Positions 8,193 to 14,710 of a stretch of DNA of 14,736 bases are shown here, piece after piece. Within the stretch, counting starts at the first letter, position 1, and each line of letters begins with the position of its first letter. The position numbers and the translations under genes are program-made. Below the pieces are notes generated by a model. The model was not told the origin of the DNA. It saw nothing but the letters and a program-made list of their open reading frames with translations, and searched no databases. Origin of the DNA: an uncultured Psychrobacillus sp. (GTDB lineage: Bacteria > Bacillota > Bacilli > Bacillales_A > Planococcaceae); assembly GCA_934234185.1 (NCBI GenBank), contig CAKQHO010000086.1, forward strand, positions 1-14,736, written 5' to 3'.

Positions 8193-9048
8193 ATATGTCT
8201 AAATATTCCTCTAAGGTAGTGTTCGCCTTAAAAATTTTTGCAGCCAATTCTTTCCCCACATAACGGAAATGCCATGGCTCATACATGTATCCAGTAATTT
8301 TCTCTTTACCCTGTGGATATCGCATTATAAATCCATATTTATGTGCATTTGCAGCGACCCATTTGCCTGCCTCTGTTTCTCCAAAGCTTTCACGCGCAAA
8401 ATGCTGTTCAAAGTGCTGTTCCCCAATATCAAAAGCAAGTCCAGTTTGATGTTCTGAATAGCCGGGTCTTGCACTATAACGATCTGCCTCTTCCTGACCA
8501 TCATTAGTTACATAACGATCATATAGCTGCGTTTGATAGTCAAAGGAACGATAAGTACTAAAAGCAATAAGTTCATAGCCTGATAGCTTGGCTTCAGCAG
8601 CCATGGCCTGGAATGCATTTCTGGCTTCTTTGCTTTCTCCTGGCGCATAATCGGCTGGCAGTGGATATTTCTTACTTGCAATCAGTACCCCATCAACATA
8701 TGTTGGTTCTTCCGGAAGAGTTTCATTGCCTTCGTAGCCCTTAGAACCCGAGAGGTCTATGTCTTCCCTAACAGGTTGCTCTACAATTGGTGTGTCATCC
8801 CCAGCTTCTTGACCGATTGGGGTTTCTTGCTCTGGAGCTTGCTCTAGCGGTTCATTTTCTATAATCTCTTCCAAAGTATCCCCCTGCTCTTTAAATTGTA
8901 AAGCATCTATACTCTTATTTATGTCCCAATCATGTACCGCAATCCAAATGATAATAGCCGCTAATATGACACCTGCAACAATACCAGAAACAATTTTTAG
9001 CCACTTTTTTTTCTTTTTACTACGTGATGATTTTAACCGTGATTGCAT
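8191..9048 (-). CDS. Membrane-anchored D-alanyl-D-alanine carboxypeptidase, VanY/M15B family
   Basis: This 285-residue zinc peptidase trims the terminal D-Ala from peptidoglycan stem peptides outside the membrane. A basic N-terminus (SRSKKKKKW) precedes one transmembrane helix (about 17-38). Residues about 55-118 are an acidic, Pro/Glu-rich linker, and the VanY domain covers about 120-285. Family motifs are present: STYRS (164-168), the zinc motif SEHQTGLAFD (H200, D207) and EPWHFR (catalytic E257, zinc H260). The start is the ATG at 9048, with GAAGGA about 10 bases upstream, a rather long spacing. It has no VanX or VanRS neighbours, so a housekeeping wall role is more likely than glycopeptide resistance. 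Confidence 0.9.
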   Translation of the reverse strand: MQSRLKSSRSKKKKKWLKIVSGIVAGVILAAIIIWIAVHDWDINKSIDALQFKEQGDTLEEIIENEPLEQAPEQETPIGQEAGDDTPIVEQPVREDIDLSGSKGYEGNETLPEEPTYVDGVLIASKKYPLPADYAPGESKEARNAFQAMAAEAKLSGYELIAFSTYRSFDYQTQLYDRYVTNDGQEEADRYSARPGYSEHQTGLAFDIGEQHFEQHFARESFGETEAGKWVAANAHKYGFIMRYPQGKEKITGYMYEPWHFRYVGKELAAKIFKANTTLEEYLDI

Positions 9049-9135
9049 TTTTAGTTAATCCTTCTTTCTCATATATACGATAATACTAGTTTAACATTTT
9101 TTAAATAACTAATCCCTATTCATTTCAAAATCTAT

Positions 9136-9141
9136 TATAAT
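9136..9141 (+). promoter_or_regulatory. Probable -10 box of the HcaT-like MFS gene
   Basis: TATAAT overlaps the most upstream in-frame ATG (9140). Transcription from it would begin near 9148, so that ATG could not be used. This supports the ATG at 9182 with its AGAGG site. The -35 region is poor. Confidence 0.45.
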
Positions 9142-9181
9142 GAAAAGAATGAAAAAATTAGAAAGCTTAGAGGCACTCTTA

Positions 9182-10333
9182 ATGAAATCACAAAAATGGT
9201 TATCCATCAATTTTTTCGCATTTTTCTTTACCTGGGGTATTTTCATGCCATATTGGACTGGTTATTTGACCAACGTAAAAGGCCTTAGTGTTCCGGCAGC
9301 CAGTATTGTTATGGGAGCTGGGATGCTTGCAAGGGCTTTCTCTACCTTCGCCTTATTTCCCATAGCCACTAGCAGGTTTAGTATGCAGGTCGTCATGAGG
9401 GTACTAGCCCTTCTCTCTTTTGTCGTAGTCGCATTATATGTACCGTTTAGTAATTTTGCTTCCTTATTAGTAATTACTGTACTGTTTAGCTTGATTTACC
9501 CTAACCTTTTGCCAGCTATAGAAAGCAGTGCCTCCCTTTTGATGCAGCGAGACAACATACATTATGGGAAAAGTCGTTCCTTGGGCTCTGCAGGTTTTAT
9601 GGTTGCTATACTTTTTATAGGGTTTTCAACCGAAATTTGGGGAGAGGAAGCAATTTTATGGACAATGCTCGGTGCGCTTGCACTCATCATGTTCAGCTTC
9701 TCCAGACCTACTCCCAACGCTTTACAGGAATTACCTACTACCATTAACAAAAGGAGCAAAAAAAGCATCAAAGAATTATTCTCTTCCAAGCAATTTATCG
9801 TCATTTTATTCCTAACAGTCCTGCTTCAAGGCTCTCATGCCTCTTACAATAATTATGCATTTATTTATTTACAGGACATAGGCGTAAATAGTCTTTACAT
9901 AGGAATGATCTTGAACGTTGCTATTATATTAGAGATTATTTTCTTTATAGTAGCAGATAGACTCTTTTCAGGCTTCAAGGTTTCAACAATGTTTTTAATG
10001 GCAGGGACTGGGGCGACCATTCGCTGGCTGTTAATTTATCTATTCCCATCGGTTTGGATTTTCATTTTATCTCAAACTTTACATGCCGTTTCGTTCGGAA
10101 TAGCCCATTACGCCTTTATTCAGTACATTTCTAATAAATTGGAGAAACAAAATATCCCATCCGCCCAAGGAATATACGCTGCCTTATCAATGAGTTTAAG
10201 TAGTGCTGCACTTACTTTAGTTGGTGGCTACTTATATGAGATTGAGCCTAGACTTGCCTTTTTAGGTATGGTGGCATGTACCGTCCCTGCAATCTTTATA
10301 ATCTTCATGAGTCGTAAATCATATAACTACTAA
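9182..10333 (+). CDS. MFS transporter, HcaT/LacY-like (MFS_1_like) permease
   Basis: This integral membrane permease of about 383 residues has some twelve hydrophobic segments. The first, WLSINFFAFFFTWGIFMPYW, resembles that of 3-phenylpropionate permease HcaT and related sugar or aromatic-acid carriers. The second half starts after a basic loop around NKRSKKSIKELFSSKQF. The start at 9182 was chosen because AGAGG (9169-9173) lies eight bases before it and the first helix then begins within a few residues, as is normal. The frame is open up to an ATG at 9140, but that codon overlaps a TATAAT box and has no ribosome binding site. It is a single gene with terminators downstream. The substrate cannot be told. 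Confidence 0.85.
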   Translation: MKSQKWLSINFFAFFFTWGIFMPYWTGYLTNVKGLSVPAASIVMGAGMLARAFSTFALFPIATSRFSMQVVMRVLALLSFVVVALYVPFSNFASLLVITVLFSLIYPNLLPAIESSASLLMQRDNIHYGKSRSLGSAGFMVAILFIGFSTEIWGEEAILWTMLGALALIMFSFSRPTPNALQELPTTINKRSKKSIKELFSSKQFIVILFLTVLLQGSHASYNNYAFIYLQDIGVNSLYIGMILNVAIILEIIFFIVADRLFSGFKVSTMFLMAGTGATIRWLLIYLFPSVWIFILSQTLHAVSFGIAHYAFIQYISNKLEKQNIPSAQGIYAALSMSLSSAALTLVGGYLYEIEPRLAFLGMVACTVPAIFIIFMSRKSYNY

Positions 10334-10422
10334 CGAAAAAACAATCATCTCAGAATACATTCACAAATGGGAGTCGATAAGGATACAACTCCATCTTGTC
10401 TCTTTGGCAATCCCAATAAGAA

Positions 10423-10449
10423 AAACCATGAACTTTGGTCTCATGGTTT
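10423..10449 (-). terminator. Hairpin with T-tail on the minus strand
   Basis: AAACCATGA (10423-10431) pairs with TCATGGTTT (10441-10449) across a nine-base loop. On the minus strand the stem is followed by TTTTTCTTATT, so it may be a second terminator for the minus-strand small gene. On the plus strand the tail is weak. Confidence 0.5.
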
Positions 10450-10473
10450 AAGTATGATCTATTTTCTATCATT

Positions 10474-10511
10474 AAAAAAAGTGCCTACCACTAAGCGGTA
10501 GAGCACTTTTT
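10474..10511. terminator. Bidirectional intrinsic terminator
   Basis: GTGC-CTACC (10481-10489) pairs with GGTAG-A-GCAC (10497-10506), with one bulged A, flanked by seven A on the left and TTTTTG on the right. It separates the plus-strand MFS gene from the minus-strand small membrane protein and can serve both. Confidence 0.85.
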
Positions 10512-10518
10512 GTTTGAG

Positions 10519-10767
10519 TTAAAAAATATTTACTCCTAAAACAACAAAAAACAGAATGGTAAAGAGAATAGCGATTCCCCTCATCCATTTTGCTTCTCTC
10601 TCATAACCTTTTTCTTTAAAGCTAATCGCACGGAAGCCATTACTTAAAGCAAAAATTGCCGTCATAAAGAGAACCGATATATTTAGGTTACCTTTAATAA
10701 TAAAGTACAGAGTTAAAATACCTGATGTTGTAATTAACACGCCAAAAATAATATTTCTTTTTTTCAT
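10519..10767 (-). CDS. Small hypothetical membrane protein
   Basis: This 82-residue protein has three hydrophobic segments, at about residues 5-24, 28-47 and 62-82, with a short basic, charged loop (FKEKGYEREAKWMR) between the second and third. I do not recognise the family. A clear ribosome binding site (GAGGTG, five bases before the ATG at 10767) and a terminator right after the stop codon support a real gene. It is a single-gene unit with no obvious partner. Confidence 0.7.
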   Translation of the reverse strand: MKKRNIIFGVLITTSGILTLYFIIKGNLNISVLFMTAIFALSNGFRAISFKEKGYEREAKWMRGIAILFTILFFVVLGVNIF

Positions 10768-10911
10768 AATTACACCTCACGTATGAAATGTACAAGTCCC
10801 TATGTTTGTCCCATGCAGAGAAATACGAGAAACATCCTCAATTTTTCTATTTGCTCATGGGGCAAGACACTAGAACTAGACAATTCACAATTGTATACTT
10901 TCTTATCTCGT

Positions 10912-10940
10912 AAAAAAAACGAGGCTAAAGTAGCCCCGTT
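10912..10940 (-). terminator. Intrinsic terminator of yidC
   Basis: On the minus strand AACGGGGCT-ACTTT-AGCCTCGTT forms a nine-pair stem with one G-T pair, followed by a run of eight T. It begins two bases after the yidC stop codon. Confidence 0.88.
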
Positions 10941-10941
10941 C

Positions 10942-11712
10942 TTATGATACAGATTCTTCTGCTTTTTCTGGATGATTAGAGTAGAATTTTCTTCCAAGGT
11001 ATGTTTGGAAAATTAATAATAATCCACCCACTGCCCAGTATAACGGTAACGCAGCCATGGAGCTAAATGAAATAAACATGATCATAATTGGAGAAATATA
11101 GACCATCAACTTCATTTGCTGCTTTTGTTGATCTGGAACTGTCCACAATGATACCTTAGCTTGTATAAAGTAGACTGCCCCAGCTAGTAGGGTCATGACA
11201 ATATCAGGAGATCCTAGATTGAACCATAGGAACTCATGAGTTTTTATATCTTTTGAATAAAGGATGGCGAAATATAATCCCATGATAACTGGCATCTGGA
11301 TGATTAAAGGCAAGCACCCCATGTTCAAGGGATTTACATCGTGCTTACGATACAATCCCATCATTTCTTGCTGTAATGCCATTTGCTCTTCTTTTGTTTT
11401 TGCAGCTTTTAATTTCTTTTGGATTTCATCCATTTCTGGTTTAAGCTTGTCCATCTTTACCTTCATACCTTGCTGAGTTTTATAATTTTTCAGCATAAGA
11501 GGCATAAGAATTAAACGAATTAGAACAGTAATTGCGATAATTGCCATTCCATAGCTACCATTAAAAATATCTCCAAAAAATTCAATCAGAAATTCAAAAG
11601 GTCGAACAAATATATTGTAAAAAGTTCCTTCTTTGTTTTCAACTCCAGAACATCCACTAAGCAAAAGCGTAGCAAAAACTAGAATGGAAAGTAAGCTAAT
11701 TTTCTTTTTCAA
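10942..11712 (-). CDS. yidC: YidC/Oxa1-family membrane protein insertase (lipoprotein)
   Basis: This protein inserts and folds membrane proteins, alone or with SecYEG. It has a lipoprotein signal, MKKKISLLSILVFATLLLSGC, with lipobox LSGC (C21 from this start). The 60KD_IMP domain follows: the first core helix MAIIAITVLIRLILMPLM carries the conserved hydrophilic-groove arginine (about R66), then a basic coiled-coil hairpin, then GLYRKHDVNPLNMGCLPLIIQMPV. Length matches SpoIIIJ/YqjG. The frame can be read from a TTG at 11727, but that start has almost no leader and no ribosome binding site. AAGGTGA (11724-11718) sits five bases before the TTG at 11712, which is preferred. No rnpA or jag is adjacent, so it is probably the second, YqjG-like copy. 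Confidence 0.93.
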   Translation of the reverse strand: MKKKISLLSILVFATLLLSGCSGVENKEGTFYNIFVRPFEFLIEFFGDIFNGSYGMAIIAITVLIRLILMPLMLKNYKTQQGMKVKMDKLKPEMDEIQKKLKAAKTKEEQMALQQEMMGLYRKHDVNPLNMGCLPLIIQMPVIMGLYFAILYSKDIKTHEFLWFNLGSPDIVMTLLAGAVYFIQAKVSLWTVPDQQKQQMKLMVYISPIMIMFISFSSMAALPLYWAVGGLLLIFQTYLGRKFYSNHPEKAEESVS

Positions 11713-11743
11713 TTGATTCACCTTCAATTTTCAAACTATATCG

Positions 11744-11772
11744 AGTATAACCTCTATTAAGCTATTTATCAA
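11744..11772 (-). promoter_or_regulatory. Sigma-A promoter of yidC
   Basis: On the minus strand TTGATA (11772-11767) is followed after exactly 17 bases by TATACT (11749-11744). The start point is predicted near 11737, giving a leader of about 25 bases before the TTG at 11712. That leader is too short for an upstream MifM-type regulatory peptide. Confidence 0.75.
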
Positions 11773-11791
11773 ATATTACTTTACGTCAGGT

Positions 11792-12586
11792 CTACTCATT
11801 TGCGTGTGGTTCTTTAGGGAAATTATACTTAAAATTAGGATGTTCATGATGATCTCTAAATTGTTTCGGAGTCAAGCCAGTATATTTTTTAAAGATTCGA
11901 GTGAAATAGCTTTGGTTACAAAAATGAAAAGAATTAGAAATGTCTGAAATCGGCTTGTTTGTATGACGTAAGAAGTATTGACACTCCTCTACCTTTCGAA
12001 TATTTAAATATTCTACCAGTGTTACGCCAGTATGCTCACGAAAAATACGAGAAAGATGGCTAGTACTAATATTAAACTGCTTCGCTATATCCTCTACCGT
12101 CAGATTCGTTTCAATTTCATCGTTAATATATAATATCACTTTATTTACTGTTTGATGACCGAATGAAGGCTTCTTTCTTTCCGTAATGACTGTAACGAAA
12201 AACTCCACCATTTCGTCTGCACACTGAAGAAATTGTGCATCACTCATTTTAGTATCAATAACTTCTACGCTCGCACTATTAAATGCCATTACTTTATCCA
12301 CTGGGACTTGGCTCTCATATAACTTTCTTGCCATTGTAGCTGAAAGCTGAACATAATAGTTTTTCACATTCTGAATCATTTGCTTAGGATTAATAGCAAT
12401 AATTAAATCGACCATTTCTCTAAGAATTTTTTTTGCTTTTTCTATTTCAAAGGAATACATATCTAAAAATAACTTTTTTTCTAATTCAAAAAAACGATCT
12501 AATCCATTGACTCTATTAGTGATTCCCATCTCTTTGGCATAGGCTTTTGTAAAGTAATCTAAAAAACTTTTATCTACACTATTCAT
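11792..12586 (-). CDS. AraC-family transcriptional regulator
   Basis: This is a 264-residue DNA-binding regulator. The C-terminal 100 residues (about 146-246) form an AraC/XylS domain with both helix-turn-helix units: LTVEDIAKQFNISTSHLSRIF and, further on, ISDISNSFHFCNQSYFTRIF followed by the signature KKYTGLTPKQFR. The N-terminal 140 residues look all-helical, with no cupin or receiver pattern, and are probably a sensor of unknown type. An ATG at 12604 is in frame but lacks a ribosome binding site; GATGAGG lies five bases before the ATG at 12586, so that start is chosen. It lies between yidC and a lipid kinase on the same strand. Its targets are unknown and yidC has its own promoter. Confidence 0.85.
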   Translation of the reverse strand: MNSVDKSFLDYFTKAYAKEMGITNRVNGLDRFFELEKKLFLDMYSFEIEKAKKILREMVDLIIAINPKQMIQNVKNYYVQLSATMARKLYESQVPVDKVMAFNSASVEVIDTKMSDAQFLQCADEMVEFFVTVITERKKPSFGHQTVNKVILYINDEIETNLTVEDIAKQFNISTSHLSRIFREHTGVTLVEYLNIRKVEECQYFLRHTNKPISDISNSFHFCNQSYFTRIFKKYTGLTPKQFRDHHEHPNFKYNFPKEPHANE

Positions 12587-12667
12587 AAAAACCTCATCTT
12601 CCATTCTATTAAATTAGTTCTTTTGTATCCATTTTTACTATAGGGACGTAGAATCATTTTATAACAT

Positions 12668-12688
12668 TTTCTAGAAAAAAACTAGAAA
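12668..12688. repeat. Perfect inverted repeat after the lipid kinase stop codon
   Basis: TTTCTAG (12668-12674) and CTAGAAA (12682-12688) flank seven A (seven T on the minus strand). It follows the kinase stop by six bases but lacks a T-run after the stem on the minus strand, so it is either a weak terminator or an operator for the AraC gene downstream. A possible -10 (TATAAA, 12664-12659 on minus) lies beside it. Confidence 0.4.
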
Positions 12689-12693
12689 TTTTA

Positions 12694-13587
12694 TTATTCC
12701 ACTGGCTTTGGGATAAGCATTTTGAGATGTTTTGTATAAACTTGTAAGTCAAAAGGAGTACACGCCCCGGGATCTCCATCTACATTGCAAAATAGTTCTC
12801 TATCTGCTTCAATTCTTAGGCTTTTCGTTGTAAAGCGTTCTACATCTTGATCTTTATCTAAGTTGCCGATTATCAATTTTGCTCCCATACGGGCTATAGA
12901 GGCAATACTTGATTGCTTAATAATAAAAACATGTAGTCTTCCATCATTTATTTTAGCAGAGTTAACCAATTTCTCAAATCCTCCTACAGAATTAGTTAAT
13001 GCTACCAAAACCAATATCGTCTTTCCTCTCCATTCACCTTGGTCGTGTTTAATGGTCATATTCACTTCTTCATTATTAATTAATGCTTTAGCACCAGTCA
13101 TTAAATAGGCCAGTGAGCCATATTTTGTTTTTTGTTCTATCGGTGTTTCTGCAACATTACTTGCAATATCTCCAATAGCTACTACATTAATAAAATATTT
13201 TTCTCCTATTTTCCCTATATCTACATATTCTATATTTTTCATTTTTAAAGCTTCTATAGCAATTTCCGGCTCTAAAGGAATTCCTAAAGCTCGAGCAAAG
13301 TCATTTACTGTGCCCATTGGTATAAAAGTAAATAATGGTCTGTTATTTTGTGGAGCAAGACCATTAACGACTTCGCTTATGGTTCCATCACCACCCAGAG
13401 TAACAAGGAAATCATAGCTTTCTTTACAGGCAATTTCAGCGAAATTCGTGGCATCCTGTTGTTTTTTTGTTTCCATTTCTGTTATATCATAGCCGAGACC
13501 AGTTAATACTTCTAACGTTCTATCTTTATAATGCTTAGCATTTTCTTTTCCAGAAGAAGGATTATAGATTACCATTGCTTTCTTCAC
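12694..13587 (-). CDS. Diacylglycerol/lipid kinase, DgkB/YegS/BmrU family
   Basis: This 297-residue cytoplasmic lipid kinase probably phosphorylates diacylglycerol to phosphatidic acid and so feeds phospholipid synthesis. The N-terminal DAGK catalytic domain shows YNPSSGK (8-14), the nucleotide-binding GGDGT (65-69) and GTVNDFARALGIP (92-104). The C-terminal beta-sandwich has INDGRLHV (213-220) and NVDGDPG (268-274), where the usual glutamate of the DGE motif is Asp. Length fits BmrU/DgkB. The start is a GTG at 13587 behind AGGGGG; an ATG four codons later has no better site. DgkB proper and BmrU-like paralogues cannot be told apart here. On the minus strand a TATAAT (13676-13671) and a TATATT lie upstream, both with weak -35 boxes. 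Confidence 0.9.
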   Translation of the reverse strand: MKKAMVIYNPSSGKENAKHYKDRTLEVLTGLGYDITEMETKKQQDATNFAEIACKESYDFLVTLGGDGTISEVVNGLAPQNNRPLFTFIPMGTVNDFARALGIPLEPEIAIEALKMKNIEYVDIGKIGEKYFINVVAIGDIASNVAETPIEQKTKYGSLAYLMTGAKALINNEEVNMTIKHDQGEWRGKTILVLVALTNSVGGFEKLVNSAKINDGRLHVFIIKQSSIASIARMGAKLIIGNLDKDQDVERFTTKSLRIEADRELFCNVDGDPGACTPFDLQVYTKHLKMLIPKPVE

Positions 13588-13810
13588 TAGGGAACCCCCT
13601 TTTTTAATCGTTTATTTTTCATACCCTAAATATACTATTTCCAAACTTTTGGCTATCAAATAGTTGCTAAATTATAGGAATATAAAGTACAGACTTGAGG
13701 TATCTTTTTTATACAATAAGTAAAATAACCCTCACTTACTTTTTTTCATTAATTTCAAAGTAATTTTATAGAAAATTAATAGTACTTTATCCTTCAAGTG
13801 ATTTGTCTGC

Positions 13811-13838
13811 AAATAAAAAGACGCCTCTAAAGGCGTCT
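13811..13838 (-). terminator. Intrinsic terminator downstream of the repeat array
   Basis: AGACGCCT (13819-13826) and AGGCGTCT (13831-13838) form a perfect 8-bp stem with a CTAA loop. On the minus strand it is followed by TTTTTATTT, so it acts on minus-strand transcription arriving from the right. The only such gene in view is the small protein at 14329-14664, about 490 bp upstream across three repeats. Confidence 0.8.
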
Positions 13839-13868
13839 AAAATAGAATATGTAATTAATATACAGCTG

Positions 13869-14030
13869 CAGCGCCTTGCCCCTCGAGGGCCAACAGGATG
13901 TTGGTCAGGAAAACGTTGTCACACGATGTGACGTTCTTAGTTTTCCTTCCGTGCTGGTGGCTGAGGAGCTGCCTCCTCGCCGTCCCCCATTTGCTTGTCG
14001 GGGCAGTGATAGGCGCTTGCGCTTTTCTTT
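13869..14030 (+). repeat. GC-rich structured repeat, copy 1
   Basis: It begins AGCGCCTTGCCCC (13870-13882), whose ends pair with GGGGCA (14000-14005) and AGGCGCT (14011-14017) around a five-base bulge, and it ends TGCGCTTTTCTTT. Inside are nested hairpins: CCAAC/GTTGG, AGGAAAAC (13907-13914) with GTTTTCCT (13940-13947), and GTCAC/GTGAC (13918-13922, 13928-13932). GC content is far above its surroundings. Its left flank is diverged from the TGTCTAGCTCC flank of the other copies. It resembles dispersed intergenic repeats I recall from Bacillaceae genomes ending in GGCGCTTGCGCTTTTCTT; no search was run. Confidence 0.8.
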
Positions 14031-14032
14031 AA

Positions 14033-14204
14033 TGTCTAGCTCCAGCGCCTTGCCCACGAGGGCCAACAGGACGTTGGTCAGGAAAACGTTGTCACACGAT
14101 GTGACGTTCTTAGTTTTCCTTCGGTGCTGGTGGCTGGGGAGCTGCCTCCTCGCCGTCCCCCCATTTGCTTGTCGGGGCAGTGATAGGCGCTAGCGCTTTT
14201 CTTT
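14033..14204 (+). repeat. GC-rich structured repeat, copy 2
   Basis: It starts TGTCTAGCTCCAGCGCC and is about 96 percent identical to copy 1 by eye. Its AGCGCC box at 14044 is exactly 174 bp after that of copy 1. Differences include a one-base loss near CCCACGAGG, a one-base gain in the C-run, GATG to GACG in a hairpin loop, and GCGCTTGCGC to GCGCTAGCGC. The nested stems are kept: AGGAAAAC (14080-14087) with GTTTTCCT (14113-14120). Confidence 0.8.
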
Positions 14205-14206
14205 AA

Positions 14207-14330
14207 TGTCTAGCTCCAGCGCCTTGCCCCTCGAGGTCAAATGGGTAACGGCTGTGGTGGCTGGGGAGCTGCCTCCTCGCCGTCCCCCCATTTGCTTGTC
14301 GGGGCAGTGATAGGCGCTTGCGCTTTTCTT
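14207..14330 (+). repeat. GC-rich structured repeat, copy 3 (shortened core)
   Basis: It starts TGTCTAGCTCCAGCGCC, with AGCGCC again 174 bp after copy 2, and ends GCGCTTTTCTT at 14330. The outer stem and the segment from GTGGCTGGGG to the end match copies 1 and 2. The inner hairpin block is replaced by about 20 unrelated bases (near 14237-14257), so the span between stem ends is 101 instead of 148 bp. Its last two bases are part of the stop codon of the minus-strand small gene. Confidence 0.78.
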
Positions 14331-14664
14331 ATTTATCCGTTATTTTTGTTTCGCTTTCTTGTGCTGGTTCGTTTACTATTTCTTCATTCATTAAATATTC
14401 ATCTGCTTGAATATCGTTGTAATAATTTACTCCTGTTACAGAGCCTTCGTTTACCATTTCATTATCTGATTCGTAATATGGATTCGGATTTGCTGCTTTA
14501 TCTACATTTGTATCACCTTGCTTTTGTGATTCCATAAAAGTATTAACTTTTTCTTTTGTGCTATTAAAGGCTTCCATCGCTTTGTCTCTGTTTTCTTTTT
14601 TTCTGAAATAAGCATATGCTCCCGCAGCAAGACCTGCTAATAGTAGTGATCTACTTTTACCCAT
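14329..14664 (-). CDS. Small membrane-anchored acidic protein (hypothetical, YtxH-like layout)
   Basis: This is a 111-residue protein. MGKSRSLLLAGLAAGAYAYF gives a short Gly/Ala-rich membrane segment, followed by a basic stretch (RKKENRDKAMEAFNSTKEKV) and a long acidic, Asn/Glu-rich, probably disordered tail. The layout recalls YtxH-type general-stress proteins, but the typical motif is not clear, so the family is not claimed. An ATG at 14679 is in frame but lies inside the ribosome binding site ATGGAGGT; the ATG at 14664, eight bases after GGAGGT, is chosen. The stop codon (14331-14329) overlaps the edge of repeat copy 3. A possible sigma-B promoter lies upstream. Confidence 0.72.
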   Translation of the reverse strand: MGKSRSLLLAGLAAGAYAYFRKKENRDKAMEAFNSTKEKVNTFMESQKQGDTNVDKAANPNPYYESDNEMVNEGSVTGVNYYNDIQADEYLMNEEIVNEPAQESETKITDK

Positions 14665-14710
14665 TCTAATTACCTCCATCTAATTTAAGTTTTTGCATGA
14701 ATATTTATCT

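Noticed and set aside
8191..9048. Glycopeptide resistance gene vanY in a van cluster
   Set aside because: The VanY-type motifs are present, but no vanH, vanA/B, vanX or vanRS neighbour is seen; a housekeeping carboxypeptidase is more likely.
10800..10997. Minus-strand 65-codon open frame between yidC and the small membrane gene
   Set aside because: It starts inside yidC, runs through the yidC terminator, lacks a ribosome binding site and has no protein-like features.
12694..13587. Loss of activity in the lipid kinase because DGE reads DGD
   Set aside because: Asp for Glu is conservative and the other motifs (GGDGT, GTVNDFA) are intact, so inactivation cannot be claimed.
13876..14193. Plus-strand open frame of 105 codons across the repeats
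   Set aside because: It is produced by the GC-rich 174-bp repeat (174 is divisible by three) and changes frame content between copies because of compensating indels. It has no ribosome binding site and no recognisable protein.
13863..14330. Possible CRISPR array
   Set aside because: There are only three copies of a 174-bp unit with no spacer-repeat alternation, and no cas genes nearby.
14241..14537. Plus-strand 98-codon frame antisense to the small acidic protein
   Set aside because: It begins in repeat copy 3 and runs antisense through a gene with a clear ribosome binding site; its composition is the Leu-rich shadow of an acidic protein.
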